In this document: piece after piece, positions 41,430 to 50,383 of the stretch
Position numbering within the stretch: the first letter of the stretch is position 1
Layout of the letters: each line of letters starts with the position of its first letter
Assembly: GCA_947168395.1 (NCBI GenBank)
Contig: CAMVLT010000011.1
Location: forward strand, 1 to 64,000
Direction of reading: 5' to 3'
Origin: an uncultured Prevotellaceae bacterium
GTDB lineage: Bacteria; Bacteroidota; Bacteroidia; Bacteroidales; Bacteroidaceae
DNA length: 64,000 bases
Notes under the pieces: model-generated
What the model saw: only the letters and a program-made list of their open reading frames with translations
What the model was told of the DNA's origin: nothing
The model's database searches: none
Program-made: the position numbers and the translations under genes

Positions 41430-44400
41430 GCAAACGACGCTGCATACTGAACCTGCTGTTGCTGTTGGTGTGCTTAGGCATAAAGGCACAACAGTTCTAC
41501 AACCTGACCGCCCAGGAGGTCAGGATTGATTCGGTATTGCCGTTGTTCACCTATACTCAGGAATTGGGAGCCCGTTATGCGGACTCTGTGTATACCGTCA
41601 GCATTGACTATCCTGAGTTCATCGACATGACGGAGACCGATGTGGCCCGTCTCCGCAGGATTACCGACAAGCCCTTGCCCGCCATGCCTGATATTGAGCA
41701 GTATGTCGGTGTGTCACGCAAGCGCGGCACGCTCTATGTAGGCTTTGTCCCTCTGGTCTTCAGGGATGGGAAATATCAGAAGTTAGTGAGTTTTAAGCTG
41801 AGGGTTGAGGCTAAAGCTTATGAAGCCAGCAGAGCTTATGGAGCCAATGGAGCCAATAAGGCCAATGAGTTTTATGCGAGCCATTCCGTCCTTTCCTCCG
41901 GCCGCTGGGCTAAAATCCGGGTGCCGTCGTCAGGTGTGTATCAGCTGACAGAAGCTCTGGTGCGGCAGGCAGGCTTTACTGATATAAATAAGGTGAAAGT
42001 CTACGGCTACGGTGGTGCCATGCAGCCCGAGAAACTGACGGCCGACTACTTGGCAACTACCGACGACCTACGGCAAGTGCCCGTCTGTACGGCGGGCGGC
42101 AAGCGGCTGTTCTATGCCGTGGGGCCAGTAGGGTGGAGTAGTGCTACGGCTACAATCCGTACCCGTAACCCCTATAGCGATTACGGCTACTATTTCCTGA
42201 CCGAGAACGATTCTACGGCGTTGACTATTGATGAGGCAGCATTCAAGGACTCCTGCTATCCATCCGAGACCGATTATCACTCGCTTTCCGAGGTTGACGA
42301 CTTTTCGTGGTATCATGGTGGCCGCAACCTCTACGACAGCCGACTCTTTGGCGTGGGGGTTTCCCGTACCTACCAGTTGGCGGCCACCCCTGCCTCGCAT
42401 GGCTTGCTGACGGTGGTCATGTCGTTCGATGCGCCCTGCACGGCTGAGATAACGGTCAACGGTCAGGAGGCGGGTACTATGCGTATCATGTCCTCGCCCG
42501 ACAAGTACAGCCGTGGAGCAGTGGCCACACAGACCTTTACGCTGACCGGCGAACTGCAGGCTACTAATGAGGTGGTCATCCGACAAGTCACGGGCGGCAA
42601 CATGCGGCTCGATTACCTGTCGCTCTGCTTCGACACACCTCAGCCGTGGACTGACCTTGCCACGGGGACGTTCCCCACGCCGGAGTATGTGTATAATATC
42701 ACGAACCAAGACCACCATGCCGACGCAGCTGTCGATATGGTCATCATCATCCCCACCACGCAGAAGTTGCTGGCCCAGGCCCAGCGGCTACAGACCCTCC
42801 ACGAGAGCCGTGACTCGCTGCGGGTGCGCATCATGCCGGCCGACGAACTGTTCAACGAGTTCTCGAGCGGCACTCCCGATGCCAATGCCTACCGCCGCTA
42901 CCTGAAGATGCTCTACGACCGTGCCGAGACCGATGCCGACATGCCCCGCTACCTGCTGCTATTCGGTGACGGTGCCTGGGACAATCGTATGCTGACCTCC
43001 AACTGGAAGAACTATTCGCCCGACGATTTCCTGCTCTGCTATGAGAGTGAGAACTCGTTCAGCGAGACCGACTGCTACGTCACCGACGACTACTTCTGCC
43101 TGATGGACGATGGCGAGGGTTCCAATATGCTCAGCAGCGACAAGTCCGATGTGGCCGTGGGTCGCTTCCCCGTCCGCGATGATGCCGATGCTAAGATTTT
43201 GGTTGACAAGACCATCGGCTACCGTAATAACGACAACGCTGGCAACTGGCAGAACACCATTTGCTTTATGGGCGATGACGGCGACAACAACCGCCACATG
43301 AACGATGCCGAGGTGGTGGCCAAGATGGTGGCGAAGGATCATCCTGCCTTCAATCTGAAAAAGATTTACTGGGATGCCTACACCCGCCAGTCTTCAGCCA
43401 CGGGCTTCAGCTACCCCGACGTCACCCGGCTTATCAAGCAGCAGATGCAGAGCGGAGCACTCATCATGAACTACACGGGTCATGGTGCTCCCTACACCAT
43501 GTCGCATGAGCAGGTGCTCCACCTCTCAGACTTCGCCTCGTCCGTATCTGCTGCCCATCCGCTATGGCTGACTGCTTCGTGCGACATCATGCCCTTCGAC
43601 GGCCAGCAGGAGAACATTGGCGAGACCGTCATGCTTAACAATAACGGTGGCGCGGTGGCTTTCTATGGCACTACGCGTACAGTTTATGCCCAGTATAATC
43701 AGTACATGAATCGTGCCTTCACCCGCTACGTCTTAGGCACTGACGACACTGGCCGCCGCTACACTGTAGGCGAGGCTGGCCGCTTGGCCAAGAACCAGCT
43801 GACGACCTCTGGCCTCGACTATACCGCCAACAAGCTGCAGTACACCCTCTTAGGCGACCCGGCCCTGACATTGGCCGTTCCCACGATGAAGGTGGTGGTC
43901 GACAGCATCGACGGCCAACCTGCCACCGGCAATACTGCCCGCATTATGGTGGGACAACCCGTCAGGCTGCAGGGGCACATTGAGAATGCTCCCGGCTTCC
44001 GTGGAACGGTGACTGCCACCATCCGCGACATCGAACAGTCTGTCGTTTGCAAACTCAACAACGAGAGTGCCGCTGATACGGCCTACGTCTTCAACGACCG
44101 TCCCAGCACCCTCTACGTCGGCAGCGACAGCGTACATGCTGGTCGATTCTCCATGGTATTCACCCTGCCCAAGGATATCAGTTATTCCGATGGCACAGGT
44201 CTTATCACCCTCTATGCCCTCAGCGCCGACCGACAGCAGACGGCCCACGGCTATAACGCCAACTTCACGCTGGGCAGTGACTCGCTGATGAGCGACGACG
44301 GCATAGGCCCCAACATCTATTGCTACCTCAACTCCAGTTCCTTCGTCAACGGCGGCGACGTTAACACCACGCCCTTGTTCTATGCTGAACTGAATGACAA

Positions 44401-44953
44401 GGACGGCATCAACGCATCGGGCAACGGCATTGGCCACGACCTGGAGCTGATTGTCGATGGCGAGATGTCGAGTACCTACATCCTGAACAGCTACTTCCAG
44501 TACGACTTTGGCGACTACCGCAGTGGCAACCTCACCTACAGCCTGCCCCAGCTCGCAGCTGGCAAGCACCAGTTGCTGTTCCGTGCCTGGGATATGCTCA
44601 ACAATTCGTCCGTTGTCCAGTTAGAGTTCAATGTGGTCAAAGGCTTGGAGCCAACCTTGTTCAGCGTCGACTGTACCAAGAACCCCGCCACGACCACCAC
44701 TACTTTTATTGTCACCCACGACCGTGCAGGCTCCCAGGTAGACATTGAGCTTGACATCTACGACACGTCAGGCCGTCAGTTGTGGAAGCATACTGAGACG
44801 GGATTGTCCTCTTCGCAGGCATATACCATCGACTGGGACTTGACTACCAGTGGCGGCCACCGCCTGCAGACGGGTGTCTACCTCTACCGTGTCCTGCTTT
44901 CCAGCGATGGCAGCACACAAGCATCGAAAGCGAAGAAAATAATCATATTGTGA
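41426..44953 (+). CDS. porU: Type IX secretion C25-family sortase PorU
   Basis: The 1175-residue outer-membrane-associated cysteine peptidase removes the C-terminal signal of type IX secretion cargo and attaches the cargo to anionic LPS. It has a signal peptide (1-21) and a prodomain. The C25 caspase-like domain carries the catalytic His near 685 (NYTGHGAP) and Cys near 718 (LTASCD). An Ig-like region and a C-terminal sorting domain (IYDTSGRQLW...GVYLYRVLL) end the protein. PorV follows directly, as in other Bacteroidetes. Confidence 0.93.
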   Translation: MSKRRCILNLLLLLVCLGIKAQQFYNLTAQEVRIDSVLPLFTYTQELGARYADSVYTVSIDYPEFIDMTETDVARLRRITDKPLPAMPDIEQYVGVSRKRGTLYVGFVPLVFRDGKYQKLVSFKLRVEAKAYEASRAYGANGANKANEFYASHSVLSSGRWAKIRVPSSGVYQLTEALVRQAGFTDINKVKVYGYGGAMQPEKLTADYLATTDDLRQVPVCTAGGKRLFYAVGPVGWSSATATIRTRNPYSDYGYYFLTENDSTALTIDEAAFKDSCYPSETDYHSLSEVDDFSWYHGGRNLYDSRLFGVGVSRTYQLAATPASHGLLTVVMSFDAPCTAEITVNGQEAGTMRIMSSPDKYSRGAVATQTFTLTGELQATNEVVIRQVTGGNMRLDYLSLCFDTPQPWTDLATGTFPTPEYVYNITNQDHHADAAVDMVIIIPTTQKLLAQAQRLQTLHESRDSLRVRIMPADELFNEFSSGTPDANAYRRYLKMLYDRAETDADMPRYLLLFGDGAWDNRMLTSNWKNYSPDDFLLCYESENSFSETDCYVTDDYFCLMDDGEGSNMLSSDKSDVAVGRFPVRDDADAKILVDKTIGYRNNDNAGNWQNTICFMGDDGDNNRHMNDAEVVAKMVAKDHPAFNLKKIYWDAYTRQSSATGFSYPDVTRLIKQQMQSGALIMNYTGHGAPYTMSHEQVLHLSDFASSVSAAHPLWLTASCDIMPFDGQQENIGETVMLNNNGGAVAFYGTTRTVYAQYNQYMNRAFTRYVLGTDDTGRRYTVGEAGRLAKNQLTTSGLDYTANKLQYTLLGDPALTLAVPTMKVVVDSIDGQPATGNTARIMVGQPVRLQGHIENAPGFRGTVTATIRDIEQSVVCKLNNESAADTAYVFNDRPSTLYVGSDSVHAGRFSMVFTLPKDISYSDGTGLITLYALSADRQQTAHGYNANFTLGSDSLMSDDGIGPNIYCYLNSSSFVNGGDVNTTPLFYAELNDKDGINASGNGIGHDLELIVDGEMSSTYILNSYFQYDFGDYRSGNLTYSLPQLAAGKHQLLFRAWDMLNNSSVVQLEFNVVKGLEPTLFSVDCTKNPATTTTTFIVTHDRAGSQVDIELDIYDTSGRQLWKHTETGLSSSQAYTIDWDLTTSGGHRLQTGVYLYRVLLSSDGSTQASKAKKIIIL

Positions 44954-45008
44954 GCTAACGCAATAAATGGTATGGCATCAACGTTATATATCTGATGCAA
45001 ACAAAGAA

Positions 45009-46235
45009 ATGCTGAAAACAATGAATACAGTGTCAATAAAACAGTTTCTTAAGGCTATCGAAGCTCCTCTCCTCTTTGGGAGGGGTTGGGGGTGGGTTCT
45101 TGCTCTCCTCCCTTTAGCTGCAGTTGCCGACGACGATGATAAGAACACCATGTTCAACCCCGTTGAGCATGCAGTCATCTCCGAGACGATAGCCCCCGAT
45201 GCCCGTGGTGCCGGAATGGGCGACGTGGGTGCCGCTACCGACCCCGACGTCAACTCACAGTACTGGAACCCCGCTAAGTACCCCTTCTGTATCAGCCGTG
45301 CAGGCATTGCCTTGAACTACACCCCCTGGCTGCGCCAGCTGGTCAACGACATCGACCTGGCCTACGTGGCCGGATACTATCGTATTGGCGATTACTCGGC
45401 TATCTCGGGCTCCCTGCGCTACTTCTCGCTGGGTGAGGTCTACACCGACTATGGCGTCAGCGATGTTACCGTGAAGCCTTACGAGATGAGCATTGATGCT
45501 GCCTACTCACTCATGCTCTCCGAGACTTTCTCCATTGCCGCCGGCATACGTTGGATATACAGCGACTTGCGCTTCGACTACAGCGAGGACTCCAAGCCCG
45601 CATCGGCTTTCGCTGCCGACCTGGCCATGTACTACAACAACTACCTCATGCTGGGCAACCGTGAGTGCCAGTTGGGACTGGGTATGAACATCCGCAACAT
45701 CGGTTCCAAGATTTCTTATTACGGTGACGAGGAGAGCCAGTTCATTCCCGCTAATCTCCGTCTCGGAGCCTCTCTTATGGTGCCCGTCGACGAGTACAAC
45801 CGTTTCTCGTTCTCTGCCGATGCCAATAAATTGTTGGTGCCTACCGTGCCCCGTCAGGAAGAGGGCGAGAGCAATTCTGAATATCAGGACCGTGTGCGCC
45901 GCGAATACAGCGACGTGGGTTCCATTAAGGGTATATTCCAGAGCTTTTCCGATGCTCCCAACGGCTTCAAGGAGGAGCTGGAGGAGATACAGTGGTCGGT
46001 GGGTGCCGAGTATATCTACCACGACCAGTTCTCGCTCCGTGCCGGCTACCACCACCAAGCTGAGTCGAAGGGTAACTTGAAGTACTTCACCATCGGTGGC
46101 GGATTCCGTATGAATGTCTTCTCGCTCGATGTGGGGTACGTCATTTCTACAGCCCGCTCCAATCCTCTCGATCAGACCCTCCGTTTCACCCTCGCCTTCG
46201 ACATGGATGGCATCAAGGATCTGTTTAAGAGGTGA
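45009..46235 (+). CDS. porV: Type IX secretion outer-membrane shuttle protein PorV
   Basis: The roughly 408-residue FadL-like outer-membrane barrel collects cargo from the translocon and brings it to PorU. The mature sequence starts near DDDDKNTMFNPVEHAVISE and contains the family hallmark PDARGAGMGDVGAATDPDVNSQYWNPAKYPF. Starts at 44967, 45009 and 45021 are possible; 45009 is a compromise. The hydrophobic signal core (LLFGRGWGWVLALLPLAA) is partly encoded by a GC-rich repeat element at 45063-45098. The stop is directly followed by another copy of that element. Confidence 0.88.
   Translation: MLKTMNTVSIKQFLKAIEAPLLFGRGWGWVLALLPLAAVADDDDKNTMFNPVEHAVISETIAPDARGAGMGDVGAATDPDVNSQYWNPAKYPFCISRAGIALNYTPWLRQLVNDIDLAYVAGYYRIGDYSAISGSLRYFSLGEVYTDYGVSDVTVKPYEMSIDAAYSLMLSETFSIAAGIRWIYSDLRFDYSEDSKPASAFAADLAMYYNNYLMLGNRECQLGLGMNIRNIGSKISYYGDEESQFIPANLRLGASLMVPVDEYNRFSFSADANKLLVPTVPRQEEGESNSEYQDRVRREYSDVGSIKGIFQSFSDAPNGFKEELEEIQWSVGAEYIYHDQFSLRAGYHHQAESKGNLKYFTIGGGFRMNVFSLDVGYVISTARSNPLDQTLRFTLAFDMDGIKDLFKR
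45063..45098 (+). repeat. GC-rich hairpin element, copy 2, inside the porV signal peptide
   Basis: CTCCTCTCCTCTTTGGGAGG then GGTTGGGGGTGGGTT: G-rich orientation, with a partly degenerate left arm. It encodes LLFGRGWGWV. Confidence 0.8.
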
Positions 46236-46265
46236 ACCCACCCCCAACCCCTCCCAAAGGGAGGG
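46236..46265 (-). repeat. GC-rich hairpin element, copy 3: left inverted repeat of the DUF559 cassette
   Basis: This 30-base stretch, starting one base after the porV stop, is the exact reverse complement of 46702-46731. It contains an internal hairpin (CCCTCCC AAA GGGAGGG). Confidence 0.9.
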
Positions 46266-46310
46266 GAGCTTGTAAAGTTTGATGAGTAAAGAGAAAGGTA
46301 GGATACTGAT

Positions 46311-47264
46311 ATGAAGTATAGATACGAGACGACGGATGCCTCAACATATCAATTGTTGTTGGAAAAAGCACACGAAATGCGGAAATGCCCTACAGAGGCA
46401 GAGACCGTGCTTTGGAATTATCTTTCGGGTGATAAACTGGGTGTACACTTCCGTCGGCAGCATCCAATCTATGGTTACATACCAGATTTTGTTTGCATCA
46501 ATCAGAAGCTTGTTATTGAGATTGATGGGGGCTACCACTTAGAAGGAGAACAACCTGAAAAAGATGCAGAGCGTACGAGCTATCTCAATCAGGCAGGTTA
46601 TGTCGTGCTGAGGTTTACAAATGACGAAGTCATTGGTAACATTGATGACGTTTTAGAAGAAATAGCAGATGCTTTGGAAGACCAGCAAAGTAACCAAACT
46701 TCCCTCCCTTTGGGAGGGGTTGGGGGTGGGTCTTTGGGGCTTTGCTCTCGCATTGGCTTCGGCTACGACGTCCACCGCATTGTAGAAGGCCGTGACCTCT
46801 GGATGGGTGGCATAAAGATACCATTCAATCTCCCCTCCCGCACGGGAGGGGCAGGGGGTGGGTCTGTTAGCTTTGGTCTCCTCGGCCACAGCGACGCCGA
46901 CGTACTGATACATGCTATTTGCGACGCTATGCTTGGTGCCGCTAACATGCGCGACATCGGCTACCACTTCCCCGATACCGCTGCCGAGACTGACGGCATG
47001 GACAGCAAGATTATCCTTCAGCAGACAATCGAGCTGATAGCCACCAAAGGCTACCGCTTCGTCAACCTCGACGCTACCATCTGTGCCGAACGGCCCAAGA
47101 TGAATCCCCATATCCCTGCCATGCAGCAATGCCTTGCCGACATCATTGGCACCGATCCAGACAACGTCAGCATCAAAGCCACTACCACCGAGCATCTCGG
47201 CTTCACCGGCCGCGAGGAAGGCATGTCTGCCTACGCCGTCGTATTGATAGAGAAGGTAGCCTGA
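46311..47264 (+). CDS. ispF: DUF559 endonuclease-like domain fused to IspF
   Basis: Residues 1-125 of the 317 form a DUF559 (Vsr-like, PD-(D/E)XK superfamily) domain: TEAETVLWNYLSG, FRRQHPIYGYIPDFVC and LVIEIDGGYH hold the expected Asp and Glu. Residues about 129-143 come from a GC-rich repeat (SLPLGGVGGGSLG). From 146 on the protein is IspF, the MEP-pathway cyclodiphosphate synthase: GFGYDVHRIVEG, LLGHSDADVLIHAICDAMLGAAN and the closing TTTEHLGFTGREEGM. A second repeat copy adds about 15 residues (NLPSRTGGAGGGSVS) just before GLLGHSD. No ATG precedes the IspF part; only a TTG at 46734 could serve. So the essential enzyme is probably made as the fusion. Confidence 0.88.
   Translation: MKYRYETTDASTYQLLLEKAHEMRKCPTEAETVLWNYLSGDKLGVHFRRQHPIYGYIPDFVCINQKLVIEIDGGYHLEGEQPEKDAERTSYLNQAGYVVLRFTNDEVIGNIDDVLEEIADALEDQQSNQTSLPLGGVGGGSLGLCSRIGFGYDVHRIVEGRDLWMGGIKIPFNLPSRTGGAGGGSVSFGLLGHSDADVLIHAICDAMLGAANMRDIGYHFPDTAAETDGMDSKIILQQTIELIATKGYRFVNLDATICAERPKMNPHIPAMQQCLADIIGTDPDNVSIKATTTEHLGFTGREEGMSAYAVVLIEKVA
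46702..46731 (+). repeat. GC-rich hairpin element, copy 4: right inverted repeat of the DUF559 cassette, at the fusion joint
   Basis: This is a perfect 30-base inverted match to 46236-46265, lying exactly at the DUF559/IspF junction in frame. Confidence 0.9.
46830..46864 (+). repeat. GC-rich hairpin element, copy 5, inside the IspF domain
   Basis: CTCCCCTCCC, GCAC, GGGAGGGG, then CAGGGGGTGGGT: eight-base stem, same orientation as copy 4, with a different loop and one changed tail base. It encodes an insertion before the metal-binding GHSDADV. Confidence 0.85.
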
Positions 47265-47271
47265 TTCGGTT

Positions 47272-50205
47272 TTACTTTACCGCTTCTTTCAGTTGGTTGG
47301 TAGCACGCTCTATCATATCCATAGTGCCGCTGCCGTCGCTGACGTATTTCACCACCATGTTGGCATAGCCGATGGCGCGATCGAGTTTGCGGTCGCCCTC
47401 GGGCATCTTGCGGGCCTTCTCCAACAGGGTCATCAGCTCACTCATGTTCTCCAGCTCAGGCAGGTTACCGGGACGCATGGAGTTGATAATGCCGTTCAGG
47501 GCCGAGACAGCCTTGTCGATTTCCTCCTGACTGTACTTGTCGTCGGGAGCCTCGAGTATGGGCAGTGCCTTGTCGTACTGCTCTGCCATGCGGGCAAAGC
47601 CGTGGACGGCCCAGGGGGCATACTCCGGCACCTTCACCGTCAGCGCGTTCCATGCCTGCTGCTCCTCCTGTCGGCCCTTGGCCACGAGCATCAGCTCACG
47701 CAGAGCCGACTTGTCTATATCAGCAGTGATGGTCGAGAGGGGGGAAGTGAGAGGCGTGCCCTGGTCAATGCGCAGGTAGTGGGTGACGCCACGGTCGGCA
47801 TAGTAGTCGGGCACGAAGGTTCGCCCTTGGAACGTCAGGGTGTACAGTTGGGCATCGGGTCCTGTGCCGGGCTTGGCACCGTTGAGGGTGATGTCGCTTA
47901 GGTCGGAAGCCATTTCCACCGTTGCTTCGTCCCAGTTCTTGATGTCTGTCGTGGCCATGACCAGCGGACCATACATCAAGGTGCCAGTCCACATCGGCGT
48001 GTACTCCGTCTTGCCGCCCGGCTCGTAGGCCGGGGCTGCATCCATCTTGTCAGGTCCGTAGTCCAGGTGCTTGGTGAAGGGCATTGTCACCTCCACCACG
48101 TCCTTTGCCGACCATTTGCGTGCGGGAATCTCCACGTAGCTGCTGGGCTGGTAGTGCTTGGCTATGCTCTTGCCGTTGAGCTTCACGTCGAAGCCCTCGG
48201 TGGCCCAATAGGGTACTCGGAGTTTCATGGCAAACTTCGAGGTCTTCGATTGCTGGGGCGTGACGGTGATGGTGCTATTCTCAGCGGGCCACTGACATTC
48301 CTGCCGGATGACGACACCCTTGGCATCCCACGTTGCCGTGGTAGGCATATAGAGTGCCACCCAGACGGTGTTGTCGCCAACGAAGTAGGCGGCCTCCTGA
48401 TACTTCACGTGGTTTTCGGCTCCCGTGCCGCCGCAGCAGGTCGATTGCGGCGTTTCGTTACCCCACGGCTTCGAGGCGTTTAGTCCTACGGCGTACTGGT
48501 AGAGTACCATATACCTGTTGGGGTTGAGCGACCCCACCAACTGGTTGTACAGCACGCGCTCGTAGTAGTCCATGTAGCTGGCATCGTCGGGATTGTAGCA
48601 GTTCAGGTCCTTCGTCAGCTTGGCCAGGTTGTAGGCGCAGCAAGTCTCGTTGATGGTAGGTTCGGGATGCAACTCACGCCCGCCCCAGCTGGTGGCATTG
48701 CCACACATGGAGGTGACTTGCGAGTAGGGTTGGCGGAACATCTCGCCGTTGCCCACGCCGCCCATGGCGTAGCGGTAGCGACCCTGTATCATGGTCCAGA
48801 AATTCTGGGCGAGGTTATAATAGTAGGGGTTGCCCGTCCCACGGTAGATGCGCAGAGCGCCCGTCACCATCGGTATATGCTGGTTGGCATGGCGGGTACG
48901 GATGGCATCCACGTTCTTGGCCAGAGGGTCGAAGAATGCGGGACTGTCGAAGCAGCGGGCGGCCTCTATCAAGTGAGCCTTCTCGTCGGCGTTGCCCGTC
49001 AGCTCAGCCAGGCGGGCCAGCGATTCGGCCATGCCGCCCACCTCTCCGGCAATATACATATTCCACATTTCGTAGCGGTTTCCGGGCTTGGCACGGCGCT
49101 CGTCCTGCCGTCCGTCGCTCTTGACGAAGGTGCGGTAGTGCATGCGGTTCCACACCCACAGCCCCATGTCCTTGGCAATGAGCAGCGCCTTCTGTGCCAC
49201 CTCGGCATTGTCAATGTACTGGGCAATGTCGATGAGTCCTGCCAACTGCTTGTGAACAGAATAATAAGGTGCCCACACGCCGCTCTCGTTGTTGTAGGGC
49301 GCATACTTCTCTATCAGCACACAGTGCTGGGCAGGAATGGCGTTCAGGTAGCCGTAGCCGTAGTGGCGGTAGTCCTGCTTGTAGCGGTCGAAGTCGGCCC
49401 ACGTGCCCTTCATCCCGCTCAGTTCCTCTTCCGGGGCAAAGTCGCGTGCCTCCCAGTAGCGGCCCAACCGCTCGTCCCACACGAAGGTGCGCTCCTGGCA
49501 CTGGCGCAGGCAGTCCACCATCAGGCGGATGTTCTGTCGCAGCTGCTCCTTCTTGGCCTCGTCCTGGCAACTGGCAAAGGCCATGGCCATAGCCGACATG
49601 TAGTGGCCCGAGCCGTGACCCTTCAGCTTTGTCGTGGGCGAGTCCCAGCCGTCGGCCTCGGGATAGCCCTCTGTCGGCAGTCCGTAGGTGTCGCGGTAGT
49701 TATACAGTTGCTGCCGCACGTCGAGTGTCAGCAGGTGGTCGATGTCCATGTTGCGGTTCCACGTCAGGCGGTTGTTGCCGCTGATGGCTACCTTGTCCAA
49801 GGGCAAGGTCTCGGCCACCGCCCTGTTCGACGGCACCTCCCACTCTTTGGCAGTCACCTTCACCAGCGCCGTGACGGGGTAGCCGTTCGCCGTCGTATTG
49901 TCGCCGGTGACGAAGCCCTTCACCTTATACTCAGTACCTGCGGGATTGATGGTGGGGTCGGCCTCGGCCTGTTCCCTGACCAGCGAACTGTTCTGCCACT
50001 TCACCTGCCGATACTCGCCCCGTCCGTCGCTGTACTGCACCCATACCCTATAGGGCAGCCGCGGAGCATGGCCCACGGGCACCTCGACGCTCACCGCCTC
50101 GGCCTTTGTTATTGTACGGTTGGCGGTAGCTGCGGTTGCCGTAAGGCTCAGCCACAGGCAAACGCCAGTTAGTAACATGCTCTTCATTCGTAATTCGTAA
50201 TTCAT
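47272..50205 (-). CDS. GH127-type beta-L-arabinofuranosidase-like enzyme
   Basis: The 977-residue exported protein has a signal peptide and an Ig-like N-terminal domain (LPYRVWVQYSDGRGEYRQVKWQ). The alpha/alpha-barrel of GH127/GH146 follows (WDSPTTKLKGHGSGHYMSAMAMAF). Zinc-cysteine signatures are ETCCAYNL near 519-526 and STCCGGTGAEN near 588; in the known Bifidobacterium enzyme these Glu/Cys residues bind zinc and give the nucleophile. A beta domain and a C-terminal helical module come last. It has AGGAG seven bases before the ATG at 50205 and a full promoter. The first residues NYELR come from a heptamer array. Converges with ispF at seven bases. Confidence 0.88.
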   Translation of the reverse strand: MNYELRMKSMLLTGVCLWLSLTATAATANRTITKAEAVSVEVPVGHAPRLPYRVWVQYSDGRGEYRQVKWQNSSLVREQAEADPTINPAGTEYKVKGFVTGDNTTANGYPVTALVKVTAKEWEVPSNRAVAETLPLDKVAISGNNRLTWNRNMDIDHLLTLDVRQQLYNYRDTYGLPTEGYPEADGWDSPTTKLKGHGSGHYMSAMAMAFASCQDEAKKEQLRQNIRLMVDCLRQCQERTFVWDERLGRYWEARDFAPEEELSGMKGTWADFDRYKQDYRHYGYGYLNAIPAQHCVLIEKYAPYNNESGVWAPYYSVHKQLAGLIDIAQYIDNAEVAQKALLIAKDMGLWVWNRMHYRTFVKSDGRQDERRAKPGNRYEMWNMYIAGEVGGMAESLARLAELTGNADEKAHLIEAARCFDSPAFFDPLAKNVDAIRTRHANQHIPMVTGALRIYRGTGNPYYYNLAQNFWTMIQGRYRYAMGGVGNGEMFRQPYSQVTSMCGNATSWGGRELHPEPTINETCCAYNLAKLTKDLNCYNPDDASYMDYYERVLYNQLVGSLNPNRYMVLYQYAVGLNASKPWGNETPQSTCCGGTGAENHVKYQEAAYFVGDNTVWVALYMPTTATWDAKGVVIRQECQWPAENSTITVTPQQSKTSKFAMKLRVPYWATEGFDVKLNGKSIAKHYQPSSYVEIPARKWSAKDVVEVTMPFTKHLDYGPDKMDAAPAYEPGGKTEYTPMWTGTLMYGPLVMATTDIKNWDEATVEMASDLSDITLNGAKPGTGPDAQLYTLTFQGRTFVPDYYADRGVTHYLRIDQGTPLTSPLSTITADIDKSALRELMLVAKGRQEEQQAWNALTVKVPEYAPWAVHGFARMAEQYDKALPILEAPDDKYSQEEIDKAVSALNGIINSMRPGNLPELENMSELMTLLEKARKMPEGDRKLDRAIGYANMVVKYVSDGSGTMDMIERATNQLKEAVK

Positions 50206-50220
50206 ATCTCCTAATTCGTA
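50186..50220. repeat. Heptamer array at the GH127 start codon
   Basis: ATTCGTA, ATTCGTA, ATTCATA, a divergent unit, then ATTCGTA cover the start codon and the first codons of the minus-strand gene. Confidence 0.75.
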
Positions 50221-50236
50221 GTTTGTATTTTTCCTG

Positions 50237-50267
50237 CAAAATTAGGAAAAAGAAAGCAAAGGGCAAA
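50237..50267 (-). promoter_or_regulatory. Promoter of the GH127 gene
   Basis: On the minus strand TTTG (50264-50267) and TAATTTTG (50237-50244) are 19 bases apart. The ATG follows 31 bases downstream. Confidence 0.65.
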
Positions 50268-50297
50268 GCCTTTCGAACCAAATAGCAGCAAAAATGA

Positions 50298-50334
50298 ACG
50301 ATTGTTGCATCATTTGTACGATTGTTGCATTTGG
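50298..50334. repeat. Direct repeat in the GH127/HAD intergenic region
   Basis: ACGATTGTTGCAT occurs at 50298-50310 and 50318-50330, 20 bases apart, just upstream of the HAD promoter. Two helical turns apart suits a regulator-binding site. Confidence 0.45.
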
Positions 50335-50351
50335 AAATACATTTATTTTTG

Positions 50352-50359
50352 TACCTTTG
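50352..50359 (+). promoter_or_regulatory. -7 box of the HAD hydrolase gene
   Basis: TACCTTTG lies 24 bases before the ATG at 50384. A TTTG at 50330-50333 is 18 bases upstream of it. Confidence 0.6.
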
Positions 50360-50383
50360 CACCAACAACCAAATAGCGAAGTT

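Noticed and set aside
48667..50172. 501-codon open frame on the plus strand opposite the GH127 gene
   Set aside because: It lies wholly antisense to a clear enzyme gene, has no promoter or family match, and its length follows from GC-rich codon use on the other strand.
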